Assembly: GCA_009930155.1 (NCBI GenBank)
Contig: RZYX01000030.1
Coordinates: forward strand, 1-21,138
Direction of reading: 5' to 3'
DNA: 21,138 nucleotides
Origin: Clostridia bacterium
Lineage (GTDB): Bacteria; Bacillota_A; Clostridia; Oscillospirales; Acutalibacteraceae
Under the pieces are notes generated by a model, which searched no databases, had not been told where the DNA came from, and saw only the letters and a program-made list of their open reading frames with translations. Of this stretch, positions 8,202 through 16,349 are shown one piece after another. The first letter of the stretch is position 1; every line of letters starts with the position of its first letter. The translations under genes and the position numbers were made by a program.

Positions 8202-8576
8202 ATGGCCGAAATAAAGAATGATGATTTTTCTGGAGGGCTTGTTATTTCCGAAGAGGTCATTGCATCAATTGCAATGAACGCTGCAGAAGACGTTGAAGGT
8301 GTAAGTAGTTTCGCCCTTCGTCCCACTGATGTACAAACCGTTTTTAAAATCGGGGGAGAATCTTTAAAGCATGTTAAAGTTACAATTGTTGACAATGAAA
8401 TTAAGCTTCATCTGTATATTAACATCGCAAGCAATGCAAAAATACCGATTGTTTGTGCCTCTGTTCAGCAAGCGGTTAAAAATGCCGTTCAAAGTATGAC
8501 AGGCAAAATGGTTACAAAAGTAAATGTTAGCGTAGCTGGTATTGATTTCAACGAACCTACAGAATTACAGAAGTAG
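8202..8576 (+). CDS. Asp23/Gls24 family protein (YqhY-like)
   Basis: A 124-residue soluble protein with the Asp23/Gls24 domain over nearly its whole length: GGLVISEEVIASIAMNAAEDVEGV at the N-terminus, then the alternating strands of VKVTIVDNEIKLHLYINI, and a final VNVSVAGIDF. Members are abundant envelope-associated proteins. The copy next to nusB corresponds to YqhY of B. subtilis, which sits after accBC and affects acetyl-CoA carboxylase control. Here no acc genes are present. AAGGAGGG lies 9 bases before the ATG. The gene is first in a long operon and has a foldable leader. Biochemical function is not known. Confidence 0.88.
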   Translation: MAEIKNDDFSGGLVISEEVIASIAMNAAEDVEGVSSFALRPTDVQTVFKIGGESLKHVKVTIVDNEIKLHLYINIASNAKIPIVCASVQQAVKNAVQSMTGKMVTKVNVSVAGIDFNEPTELQK

Positions 8577-8586
8577 TAGAATTTTT

Positions 8587-8616
8587 GCCCTCCTCGTATG
8601 CTATATTGTGGAGGGC
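8587..8616 (+). terminator. Hairpin between asp23-like gene and nusB
   Basis: GCCCTCC (8587-8593) and GGAGGGC (8610-8616) form a 7-base-pair G+C-rich stem with a 16-base loop, followed by TTGATTTATTT. The T-run is poor, so this is more likely a partial terminator or an mRNA processing or stability element than a full stop. The left arm CCTCCT is also complementary to the nusB binding site AGGAGG (8633-8638). Confidence 0.45.
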
Positions 8617-8647
8617 TTGATTTATTTAAACCAGGAGGACAAGCCTA

Positions 8648-9049
8648 ATGAACAGAAGGCAAGAAAGAGAGCAAGCATTTATACTTGTTTTTGAAAAGGC
8701 ATTTAGTAAAGAGTTAGATATGCAAACAATTTTTGAAATGGCTGAGGAGTCTGGGCTTTTGGTGCCTTCTAATTTTGCCAAAAAGCTTGCATTGATTGTA
8801 GATGAAAATCTTGTTGAAATCGATGGAGAAGTACAAGCAGTTTCAATTGGTTGGAACACAGACAGAATGTCAAAGGTTGCGTTAGCAATTATTCGCATTG
8901 CAGTTGCAGAGATAAAATATATGGACAAAATTCCTATTAGTGTATCTATTAATGAGGCTGTAGAGCTTACAAAAATATATGCAAGTACAGAGGATGCATC
9001 GTTCGTTAATGGTGTTCTTGGCACAATAGCAAGGAATAAAGAGGTATAA
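8648..9049 (+). CDS. nusB: Transcription antitermination factor NusB
   Basis: A 133-residue all-helical RNA-binding protein that joins NusE (S10) on boxA of rRNA leaders to prevent early termination. It opens with the family pattern NRRQEREQAFILVFE. The C-terminal half carries MSKVALAIIRIAVAEI, the conserved IPISVSINEAVELTKIYA and FVNGVLGTIAR. The length is normal. A strong AGGAGG (8633-8638) precedes the ATG. The stop lies one base before the next gene's ATG. Confidence 0.95.
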   Translation: MNRRQEREQAFILVFEKAFSKELDMQTIFEMAEESGLLVPSNFAKKLALIVDENLVEIDGEVQAVSIGWNTDRMSKVALAIIRIAVAEIKYMDKIPISVSINEAVELTKIYASTEDASFVNGVLGTIARNKEV

Positions 9050-9050
9050 T

Positions 9051-9989
9051 ATGAGCCTTTACCTTGGAGTGGATACAAGTAATTACACTACATCCATTGC
9101 AATTTACGATTCTGTATGTGGTAAAATCGAACATAAGAAGAAGCTACTCCCTGTTAAAAAAGGTGAGCGTGGTATAAGGCAGAGTGACGCAGTGTTTCAT
9201 CACAATGTAGCGTTGCCAGAGCTTGCGCAAGCTTTGTTTGAAGGCACAAATTTTAAAGAACCTATAAAAGCTGTTGGCGTTTCAATTGCACCAAGAAGTG
9301 TTGAGGGCTCTTATATGCCTTGCTTTTTGGCGGGCGTTAGCGCAGCTGAAACTTTTGCCTCGGTAAGTAGGGTTAAGTGCATGCATTTTTCTCATCAACA
9401 GGGGCATATTGTCGCTACCCTATATTCAGCAGGCAAGCTTGAATTTCTTTCTAGGCAATTTATTGCTTTTCACCTTTCTGGTGGAACAACAGAAGTTTTG
9501 CTTGTAACCCCAAGTGATGAAAATATTATGGATACTCAAATAATATCAAAATCACTAGACTTGAAAGCAGGGCAAGCGATTGACAGAGTTGGAGTAATGC
9601 TTGGCTTTGATTTTCCCGCAGGAATGCAAATGGACAAGCTTTCTTGCACAAGTGAAAAGCAGTATAATATAAAGCCGTCAATCAATGGACTTTGCTGTAG
9701 TTTATCTGGAATAGAAAATAAATGTAAAACAATGATGGACAATGGCGAAGAGCCCAAAGACATAGCACGCTATTGTATTGAATATATTTATTCAACACTA
9801 GATGTTATAACACAGAAAATTTTAAAGGAATATAAAAACATGCCTTTAGTATTTTCTGGCGGTGTAATGTCAAATACTATAATAAGGCAACGATTTGAAA
9901 AAAAGTATGATGTTTATTTTGCGGCACCCGAATTTTCAAGCGATAATGCTGCAGGAATAGCAATACTAACAAGTATAAAGGATAATTAG
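9051..9989 (+). CDS. Peptidase M22 / TsaD-like ASKHA protein
   Basis: A 312-residue member of the Kae1/TsaD (Gcp, M22) superfamily, but a diverged paralog. The N-terminal phosphate loop reads GVDTSNYTTSIAI (6-18) instead of the usual ETSCDET form. The metal-ligand pair HxxxH is kept as HQQGH (115-119), the second phosphate loop is SGGTTE (143-148), and the C-terminal GGVMSN and SDNAAG segments keep the third-ligand aspartate (D298). True TsaD makes the t6A modification of tRNA with TsaB and TsaE, none of which is nearby. A PRSVEGSYMPCFLAG segment replaces the TsaD GPG-type motif. It lies where folD sits in B. subtilis. The family fold is secure, but its substrate is unknown and it should not be called TsaD without a genome check. 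Confidence 0.8.
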   Translation: MSLYLGVDTSNYTTSIAIYDSVCGKIEHKKKLLPVKKGERGIRQSDAVFHHNVALPELAQALFEGTNFKEPIKAVGVSIAPRSVEGSYMPCFLAGVSAAETFASVSRVKCMHFSHQQGHIVATLYSAGKLEFLSRQFIAFHLSGGTTEVLLVTPSDENIMDTQIISKSLDLKAGQAIDRVGVMLGFDFPAGMQMDKLSCTSEKQYNIKPSINGLCCSLSGIENKCKTMMDNGEEPKDIARYCIEYIYSTLDVITQKILKEYKNMPLVFSGGVMSNTIIRQRFEKKYDVYFAAPEFSSDNAAGIAILTSIKDN

Positions 9990-9991
9990 TT

Positions 9992-11200
9992 ATGAAATCT
10001 CCTGATGTTTTATCAATCTCTCAGCTTAATTTTTATATTAAATCAATAATTGATGAAGATATAAACCTTAGAACAATTTTTGTTTGTGCGGAGATTTCAA
10101 ATTTTACAAATCATATAAAAACGGGCCATTTTTATATGACCTTAAAAGATGGCAAATCATCTATAAAAGCTGTTATGTTTCGTTTGAATGCTCAACGCCT
10201 TAAGTTTATGCCCGAAAATGGGATGAGCGTTATTATTCGTGGTAGCGTTTCGGTTTTTGAAAGAGATGGTCAATATCAGTTGTATATTGATGATATGCAA
10301 CCTGATGGTGCTGGTTCTTTTAACTTAGCCTTTGAACAACTAAAACAACGGTTGGAAAAAGAAGGGCTTTTTGACAATCAATATAAAAAGCAGATACCAT
10401 TATTTCCAAAAAAAATTGGAGTAATAACATCTCCAACAGGTGCAGCAATTAAGGATATTTTAAATGTATTAGAACGCCGGTTCCCTTGCGTAGAGGTTGT
10501 TGTGTATCCTGTGCAGGTACAGGGGGAACAAGCACCAATACAAATTTCAACTGCGATTAGGCAGATGAGTGATGCGAGTGCTGTCGATGTTTTAATTGTT
10601 GGCCGAGGCGGAGGCTCAATAGAAGAGCTATGGGCATTTAATGATGAGTTAGTAGCAAGGTCGATTTTTGATTGTAATATACCTGTTATTTCTGCGGTTG
10701 GGCACGAAACAGATTTTACCATCTGTGACTTTGTTGCAGATTTGCGTGCACCAACTCCATCTGCAGCGGCAGAACTTGCAGTGCCAGACAGGGTTGAAGA
10801 ACAAAAAAATATAAGAGCAATTAAGAATATTTGCTATAATTTGTTAAATTCAAAGATAATTCAGAAGAGAACACGCATAGATTTTCTTATGTCAAAAAGT
10901 TTTATGCAAAGTCCTACAGAACTTATAAACAATAGAAGATTATTGCTTGATGATTATATTTTAAAGATGTCGAGAACAACATCTTTTTGTGTTAGTGATA
11001 AAAGTGCTAAGCTTTTTGCAACTGTTGGCAAGCTCGATGCACTAAGTCCACTAAAAGTTCTAATAAGAGGATATAGCATAGCTACCAAAAATAATGTGTT
11101 GATTTCTACTATTGATGATGTTGACATGGGTGATAAAATTAATGTTAGGCTTTCTGATGGTATCATAGAGTGTAATATAAATGGTGTTGAAAGGTTGTAG
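9992..11200 (+). CDS. xseA: Exodeoxyribonuclease VII large subunit
   Basis: A 402-residue protein, the catalytic subunit that degrades single-stranded DNA with XseB. An N-terminal OB-fold (about 1-100, ISQLNFYIKSIIDED then GHFYMTLKD) binds DNA. The nuclease domain follows with IGVITSPTGAAIKDIL, the glycine-rich GRGGGSIEELWAFNDE (from 204), and VGHETDFTICDFVADLRAPTPSAAAE with the key histidine at 238. It ends with a helical region that recruits XseB and a C-terminal beta segment. It starts two bases after the preceding stop and is followed closely by xseB. Confidence 0.96.
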   Translation: MKSPDVLSISQLNFYIKSIIDEDINLRTIFVCAEISNFTNHIKTGHFYMTLKDGKSSIKAVMFRLNAQRLKFMPENGMSVIIRGSVSVFERDGQYQLYIDDMQPDGAGSFNLAFEQLKQRLEKEGLFDNQYKKQIPLFPKKIGVITSPTGAAIKDILNVLERRFPCVEVVVYPVQVQGEQAPIQISTAIRQMSDASAVDVLIVGRGGGSIEELWAFNDELVARSIFDCNIPVISAVGHETDFTICDFVADLRAPTPSAAAELAVPDRVEEQKNIRAIKNICYNLLNSKIIQKRTRIDFLMSKSFMQSPTELINNRRLLLDDYILKMSRTTSFCVSDKSAKLFATVGKLDALSPLKVLIRGYSIATKNNVLISTIDDVDMGDKINVRLSDGIIECNINGVERL

Positions 11201-11205
11201 CGTTA

Positions 11206-11409
11206 ATGAAAGATATGACATACGAAAAAGCAATGGAGAGACTTGAAGAAATAGTAAAAGAGCTTGAAAATGGAGCTCTGTCTTTAGATAAATCACTTAA
11301 GATTTTTGAAGAGGGAACAAGGCTTTCTAAATACTGTAATGATTGTCTTAACGCTGCAGAACTTAAAATAACACAGTTTATAGGACAGGATGATGAGGGG
11401 GAAAATTGA
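11206..11409 (+). CDS. xseB: Exodeoxyribonuclease VII small subunit
   Basis: A 67-residue helical-hairpin protein that coats the helical arms of XseA and is needed for activity. TYEKAMERLEEIVKELENG and LSLDKSLKIFEEG are diagnostic. The ATG at 11206 is preferred; a later ATG (11215) is too far from AAAGG (11191-11194). The acidic tail ends at a TGA that touches the TTG start of ispA directly. Confidence 0.94.
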   Translation: MKDMTYEKAMERLEEIVKELENGALSLDKSLKIFEEGTRLSKYCNDCLNAAELKITQFIGQDDEGEN

Positions 11410-12294
11410 TTGGCAGCAGATTTTAATCAGTTTTTGGAAAAAGATGTTGAGATAATTGAAAATGCATTAGAGAGATATATGCAAAATTCATATACTGGAT
11501 ATAAAAATGTTTGCGATGCAATGAAATACAGTGTTATAAATGGTGGTAAGCGTCTAAGGCCTGTGCTTGTGCTTGAATTTTGTAAAGCATGTGGTGGTGA
11601 TATTTCTATAGCGCTTCCTTTTGCCTGTGCGGTAGAAATGGTTCACACATACTCACTTATACATGATGATTTACCATGTATGGATAATGATGACATGAGA
11701 AGGGGAAGACCCTCTTGCCACATTGCTTTTGGTGAGGAATATGCATTACTTGCAGGGGATGCGTTGCTGACTCTTGCATTTGAAACAGCATCGTCAGTTA
11801 CAGCGGATGCCAATATTACGATAAATGCAATAAAAGAGCTTTCACAAAAAGCTGGCATCAATGGTATGATTGGTGGCCAGGTTATGGATATTTTAAATGA
11901 GGGCAAAGAAACTTCACTGGAAACGCTTAAAGAAACACATTTATTAAAAACTGGTGCTCTTATTGAATGTGCAGCTGTTATGGGATGCATTTCGGCAAAT
12001 GCAGATGAAAATAAGATTAAAGCAGCAAGGGCATACGCAGAGTGTATTGGTCTTGCATTTCAGATTATGGATGATATACTTGATGTTACTGGTGATAGCG
12101 AAAAACTAGGTAAACTAGTTGGTAGCGATGCAGAAAACCAAAAAAACACTTATGTTTCTATCTTGGGTCTTGAAGTATCAAAAGAACTTGTTAATAAGTT
12201 TACAAAATCAGCTAAAGATAGTCTTGAAATTTTTGGTGAAGATGCAGGTTTTTTAATACAACTTGCAGAGAGCTTAAAAAACAGAGATAGATGA
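11410..12294 (+). CDS. ispA: Polyprenyl (farnesyl) diphosphate synthase
   Basis: A 294-residue trans-prenyltransferase that condenses isopentenyl diphosphate with allylic diphosphates, giving farnesyl or geranyl-type products for undecaprenyl and quinone routes. The first aspartate-rich motif is DDLPCMD (86-92), followed by DDMRRGRP. The second, DDILD, is at 221-225. GGKRLRPVL, which binds the diphosphate, is near residue 45. The gene must start at the TTG at 11410, immediately after the xseB stop and downstream of AGGGGG, because the next ATG would cut off the conserved N-terminal helix. It precedes dxs, the first enzyme of the pathway feeding it. Chain length is not readable with certainty. 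Confidence 0.93.
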   Translation: MAADFNQFLEKDVEIIENALERYMQNSYTGYKNVCDAMKYSVINGGKRLRPVLVLEFCKACGGDISIALPFACAVEMVHTYSLIHDDLPCMDNDDMRRGRPSCHIAFGEEYALLAGDALLTLAFETASSVTADANITINAIKELSQKAGINGMIGGQVMDILNEGKETSLETLKETHLLKTGALIECAAVMGCISANADENKIKAARAYAECIGLAFQIMDDILDVTGDSEKLGKLVGSDAENQKNTYVSILGLEVSKELVNKFTKSAKDSLEIFGEDAGFLIQLAESLKNRDR

Positions 12295-12321
12295 TTTTAT
12301 AGTGCTAGGAGATGATATATT

Positions 12322-14175
12322 ATGAACACATTGTTGAGCAAAATCAATTCTCCATCCGATGTAAAAAAATTAAATGAAAATGGACTTGAACTTCTTGCAG
12401 AAGAAGTTAGACAAGTTTTAATAGATACAGTTTCTCAAACAGGTGGGCATCTTGCATCAAATTTGGGTGTTGTAGAACTAACCATAGCATTGCACAAGGT
12501 GTTTGATTCTCCTAAAGACCAAATAGTATGGGATGTTGGTCATCAAGTATATACGCACAAGCTTTTAACGGGGCGATATAACGATTTTAGTACTTTGCGT
12601 AAACAGGGTGGTATTTCAGGATTTCCACGCCCTAGTGAAAGTGAACACGATATTTTTTATTCAGGTCACAGTAGTGCTTCAATTTCTGCGGCCTATGGTC
12701 TTGCTGTAGCAAAAAAGATAAATAACGATCCCAATTATTCTATTGCTGTAATTGGTGATGGTTCATTTACTGGTGGGCTTGCTTATGAAGGCCTTAATAA
12801 TGCAGGTAGAAGTAATACAAAGCTTATAGTAATACTAAATGATAACGAAATGTCTATTTCAAAAAATGTAGGATCTATCGCAAGATATCTTGCTGCAATA
12901 AGAACTAAGCCTGAATATTATTCTTTTGTTGCAGATTTAGAAAAACGAATAGTAAAAATTCCACGCAGTGGTGAAAGAATATATAATTTCTTTACTAAAA
13001 CAAAAACTGCACTTAAAAACACTATGTATCGAAGCACTTTGTTTGAAGATATGGGATTTAAATATTTGGGGCCGATCAATGGTCATGATATAAATGCATT
13101 GTGTGAAGCACTTGAAAGTGCAAAGGCGATTGAATGTCCTGTGCTATTACATATTAATACTATAAAAGGTAAGGGTTATAACTTTGCAGAACAATCTCCA
13201 ATGCAATTTCACGGGATTTCTCAATTTGATATTGTAACGGGAGAACCTGTTTTATCATCTGCAAATTATTCATCTGAGTTTGGTAAATATCTTTGTGAAA
13301 TGGCATCAGATGACAAGAAAATATGTGCAATAACAGCTGCAATGTCACTTGGAACAGGGCTTGAGGATTTCTCAAAAAAGTTTCCTAAGCGGTTTTTTGA
13401 TGTAGGTCTTGCTGAGGAGCATGCTGTAACATTTTCTGGTGGTCTTGCAAAAGACGGGATGACACCTGTATTTGCAGTTTACTCAACATTCTTACAACGA
13501 TGTTATGACCAGCTTGTTCATGATACTGCACTTCAAAGGCAAAAGATTGTTTTGGCAATTGATAGAGCAGGTTTTGTTGGTGAAGACGGTGAAACGCATC
13601 AAGGTATTTTAGATGTTGCATTTTTAAATACAATTCCTCATATAACTCTTTATTCACCATCATCTTTTTCAGAACTTAAAATAGAATTAACAAAAGCAGT
13701 ATATGAGGATGAAGGCGTTGTAGCTGTTAGGTATCCTCGTGGTTCTCAAATCTCGTTGCCTGATAATTATGAATATAAAAAGGAAAATTTCTCAATCTAT
13801 GGAAATACAGATGCAGAAATAGCAATTGCAACATATGGAAACCTTTTTGGATATGCTTGCGAAGCTTTAAAAATTCTTGAACAAAAAGGAATTAACATTA
13901 AAATATTAAAACTTAATAGAATAAAGCCAATTGATGAAAATGCTGTAAAATCATTATTGCAATGCAAATCTATATTTTTCTTTGAAGAGGGCATACGCAG
14001 TGGTGGAGTTGGGGAAGCATTTGCACTCAAGCTTTTGGAAAGTGACTATAAAGGTAAATATAAATTACAAGCAGTAAATGACTGCTTTGTTGCACACGCA
14101 AGTGTTTTGCAACTTTTAAAACAATATGGTATGGATACTGAAAGCATGGTAAACCTTATAGCAAGGAGCGTTTAA
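12322..14175 (+). CDS. dxs: 1-Deoxy-D-xylulose-5-phosphate synthase
   Basis: A 617-residue thiamin-diphosphate enzyme that condenses pyruvate with glyceraldehyde 3-phosphate, the entry step of the MEP isoprenoid pathway. The family signature DVGHQVYTHKLLTGR is near residue 72. The Mg-ThDP motif starts with GDGSFTGG (145-152) and ends at NDNEMSIS (from 173). The transketolase pyrimidine-binding domain holds LAEEHAVTFSGGLA and DRAGFVGEDGETHQG (from 414), and a transketolase C-terminal domain follows. Length equals that of E. coli (620). AGGAG precedes the ATG by about 12 bases. It lies 27 bases after ispA and two bases from tlyA, in one pathway-linked run. Confidence 0.97.
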   Translation: MNTLLSKINSPSDVKKLNENGLELLAEEVRQVLIDTVSQTGGHLASNLGVVELTIALHKVFDSPKDQIVWDVGHQVYTHKLLTGRYNDFSTLRKQGGISGFPRPSESEHDIFYSGHSSASISAAYGLAVAKKINNDPNYSIAVIGDGSFTGGLAYEGLNNAGRSNTKLIVILNDNEMSISKNVGSIARYLAAIRTKPEYYSFVADLEKRIVKIPRSGERIYNFFTKTKTALKNTMYRSTLFEDMGFKYLGPINGHDINALCEALESAKAIECPVLLHINTIKGKGYNFAEQSPMQFHGISQFDIVTGEPVLSSANYSSEFGKYLCEMASDDKKICAITAAMSLGTGLEDFSKKFPKRFFDVGLAEEHAVTFSGGLAKDGMTPVFAVYSTFLQRCYDQLVHDTALQRQKIVLAIDRAGFVGEDGETHQGILDVAFLNTIPHITLYSPSSFSELKIELTKAVYEDEGVVAVRYPRGSQISLPDNYEYKKENFSIYGNTDAEIAIATYGNLFGYACEALKILEQKGINIKILKLNRIKPIDENAVKSLLQCKSIFFFEEGIRSGGVGEAFALKLLESDYKGKYKLQAVNDCFVAHASVLQLLKQYGMDTESMVNLIARSV

Positions 14176-14176
14176 T

Positions 14177-14998
14177 TTGACAGAAAAAAAGAGGCTTGAT
14201 TTAGCCGTATTTGAGCTTGAAAACTGTGAAAGCCGTGAAAAGGCAAAGGCTCTTATTATGGCGGGTCAAGTGTATTTAAATGGTCAAAAGGAATTAAAAG
14301 CTGGCACATGTGTTAAACTAGATGACCATATAGAAGTTCGGGGTGAAAAAATGCCCTTTGTAAGTCGTGGTGGATATAAACTAAAAAGAGCTATAGATAA
14401 CTTTGACATTAAACTTGATGATTGTGTTTGTATGGATATCGGGGCATCAACAGGAGGATTTACCGATTGTATGCTTCAAAATAATGCATCAAAAGTTTTT
14501 GCTATTGATGTTGGATATGGGCAGCTCGCTTGGAAACTTAGGACAGATGAAAGAGTAGTCAATCTTGAGCGTACGAATTTTCGTTATGTTACAGAAAAAG
14601 AGATTACAGAGCCTATTGATTTTGCAAGCGTTGATGTTTCTTTTATATCTCTAAAAATTATTTTACCTGTTTTAAACCAAAGACTAAAACAGGGTGCATA
14701 TGCTGTTTGCCTTATTAAGCCACAGTTTGAGGCAGGCCGTGATAAGGTTGGAAAGAAAGGTGTTGTACGAGAGCTTTCGACTCATACAGAAGTTGTAGAG
14801 AGCATAACATCTTTTGCAGTTGAAAGTGGATTTAGTGTACTCGGTCTGGCTTTTTCACCAATAAAAGGTCCAGAGGGCAATATAGAGTATCTTATGTATA
14901 TACAAAAGTGTGCTTATCCTGAATTTGTTACACAGGTCAACATTAGTGAATTAACACAAAACTCACATGAAATTTTGAACAATGGTGAAAAATTATGA
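14177..14998 (+). CDS. tlyA: TlyA-family RNA 2'-O-methyltransferase
   Basis: A 273-residue protein with an N-terminal S4 RNA-binding domain (about 1-62, with REKAKALIMAGQVYLNG) joined to an FtsJ-type SAM-dependent methyltransferase domain. The SAM loop is DIGASTGGFTD (87-97), with the conserved SRGGYKL just before it and CLIKPQFEAGRD later, giving the usual lysine and aspartate catalytic residues. TlyA of mycobacteria methylates 16S and 23S rRNA; the B. subtilis equivalent is YqxC. The name hemolysin in older records is not supported by mechanism. It starts on TTG two bases after dxs, with AAGGAG before it. Its stop overlaps the nadK start as ATGA. Confidence 0.92.
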   Translation: MTEKKRLDLAVFELENCESREKAKALIMAGQVYLNGQKELKAGTCVKLDDHIEVRGEKMPFVSRGGYKLKRAIDNFDIKLDDCVCMDIGASTGGFTDCMLQNNASKVFAIDVGYGQLAWKLRTDERVVNLERTNFRYVTEKEITEPIDFASVDVSFISLKIILPVLNQRLKQGAYAVCLIKPQFEAGRDKVGKKGVVRELSTHTEVVESITSFAVESGFSVLGLAFSPIKGPEGNIEYLMYIQKCAYPEFVTQVNISELTQNSHEILNNGEKL

Positions 14999-15855
14999 AA
15001 ATAGCTTTGCTTCCAAATTTTACAAGAGAAAAGTCGTTTAATATAACAACCAATATATGTAGTGAGCTTGACAGTCTTGGTGCGGATTATTGCCTTTTAA
15101 AGTCAAAAAAACCCCCATTACAATTGGAACGGGCAAAGTATATGGCAATAGACGAAATGCTTATATGGTGTGATGCTGTTATTGCTGTTGGTGGTGATGG
15201 CTCATTTCTTAATGCTGCAAAAAAGGCTGTAAAGTATGATAAACCAATACTTTGTGTCAATGCTGGTAGACTTGCATTTATGGCAGGTTTGGAGGGCGAT
15301 GAGCTCAAACTTTTAAAAAAGCTTACTGATGGTCAATATAAAATGGACAGGCGACTTATGCTTGATGTTCAGCTTTTGCGTGATGGAAAGGTTATTGCTC
15401 AGGATTTTTGCATTAATGATGTTGTGTTGGCAAGAGGAGCAAAGCTTAGAATGACGGATATAAATGTTGATTGTGATAATAAGCGTATAAACACATACAG
15501 AGGTGATGGCGTAATTGTTGCAACGCCAACGGGTTCAACTGCTTATTCACTTTGTTCTGGCGGGCCTGTTGTGAATCCATCTACAGAGAGTATAATTTTA
15601 ACACCAATTTGTACTCAGTCTTTATTTGCAAGGTCTCTTATTTTTAGCCACGAAAATAAACTATCATTATATCCTGATAAAAGTTCAACAAACAGTGATT
15701 TATATCTGTCTTTTGATGGAGCAGAGACCATAAATGTTTGCAAGGGCGATAAAATTTTCATAAAAAAAGCTGATAGGACAGCTCAATTTATTAGAATAAA
15801 ACCAGATGAATTTTTTGATGTACTTAACAATAAGCTTGCAGACAGGAGAGTGTAA
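14995..15855 (+). CDS. nadK: NAD kinase
   Basis: A 286-residue enzyme that phosphorylates NAD to NADP. The diagnostic GGDG is at 66-69, followed by SFLNAA. NAGRLAFMAG replaces the more common GxLGFL form. TPTGSTAYSLCSGGPVVNP is the conserved active-site stretch, and a Gly-rich SFDGAE segment comes near the end. It starts inside the tlyA stop (ATGA, four bases shared) and ends two codons before argR, whose binding site lies in its last codons. NADP made here supports the reductive steps of the MEP pathway, whose first gene lies just upstream, although that link is only suggested by position. Confidence 0.95.
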   Translation: MKIALLPNFTREKSFNITTNICSELDSLGADYCLLKSKKPPLQLERAKYMAIDEMLIWCDAVIAVGGDGSFLNAAKKAVKYDKPILCVNAGRLAFMAGLEGDELKLLKKLTDGQYKMDRRLMLDVQLLRDGKVIAQDFCINDVVLARGAKLRMTDINVDCDNKRINTYRGDGVIVATPTGSTAYSLCSGGPVVNPSTESIILTPICTQSLFARSLIFSHENKLSLYPDKSSTNSDLYLSFDGAETINVCKGDKIFIKKADRTAQFIRIKPDEFFDVLNNKLADRRV

Positions 15856-15856
15856 T

Positions 15857-16315
15857 GTGAATATAAGGAAGAAGAGACAAAACCTCATTCTTGAGCTGAT
15901 AAATAAAGACGCTATATCAACGCAGGAAGACCTTTTAAAAAAACTTAAAGAAAGTGGCTTTGGTGTTACTCAGGCAACAATCTCAAGGGATATTAAAGAT
16001 CTTAAGCTTATCAAAAAAGTTGGTCAAAATGGTCGTTCAAGGTATGCGATTAATCAAAGTGCTACCGATGATTATCTTTCAAAATATTATTCAATACTAT
16101 CAGGTGCTGTACTTTCTGTTGATTATGCAATTAACACAAGTGTTATAAAATGTTATGCAGGAATGGCAATGGCAGCTTGTGCTGCAATAGACTCAATGGA
16201 GTGGGAAGGTGTTGTTGGAACTCTTGCTGGCGATGATACAATCTTTGTACTGTGCAGAACAGAGCAAGCGGCAAAACAACTTAAAGAATCTGTAGAAAAA
16301 ATGATAAATATATAA
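15857..16315 (+). CDS. argR: Arginine repressor ArgR/AhrC
   Basis: A 152-residue transcription regulator. The N-terminal winged helix (to about residue 70) contains TISRDIKDLKLIKK, and the C-terminal hexamer and arginine-binding domain contains the typical VGTLAGDDTIFVLCR. It controls arginine biosynthesis and catabolism in response to arginine. The frame runs upstream to an ATG at 15806 inside nadK, but the GTG at 15857 is the right start: AGGAG (15844-15848) is 8 bases before it, the family begins here, and the longer form would add 17 unrelated residues. The spacing from the nadK stop is one base. Position next to recN is conserved across Firmicutes. I found no clear ARG box in this window. 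Confidence 0.94.
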   Translation: MNIRKKRQNLILELINKDAISTQEDLLKKLKESGFGVTQATISRDIKDLKLIKKVGQNGRSRYAINQSATDDYLSKYYSILSGAVLSVDYAINTSVIKCYAGMAMAACAAIDSMEWEGVVGTLAGDDTIFVLCRTEQAAKQLKESVEKMINI

Positions 16316-16349
16316 GTACTATAAATTTATGTGAGAGGAGGTTTTACCT

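Noticed and set aside
8033..8221. Plus-strand frame of 62 codons over the asp23 leader
   Set aside because: It starts inside the -10 region of the promoter and runs through the hairpins and the real asp23 binding site. It has no binding site of its own.
15806..15856. Longer N-terminus for ArgR from the ATG at 15806
   Set aside because: These codons lie in nadK, add 17 residues not found in the family, and lack a binding site, while the GTG at 15857 has a well-spaced AGGAG.
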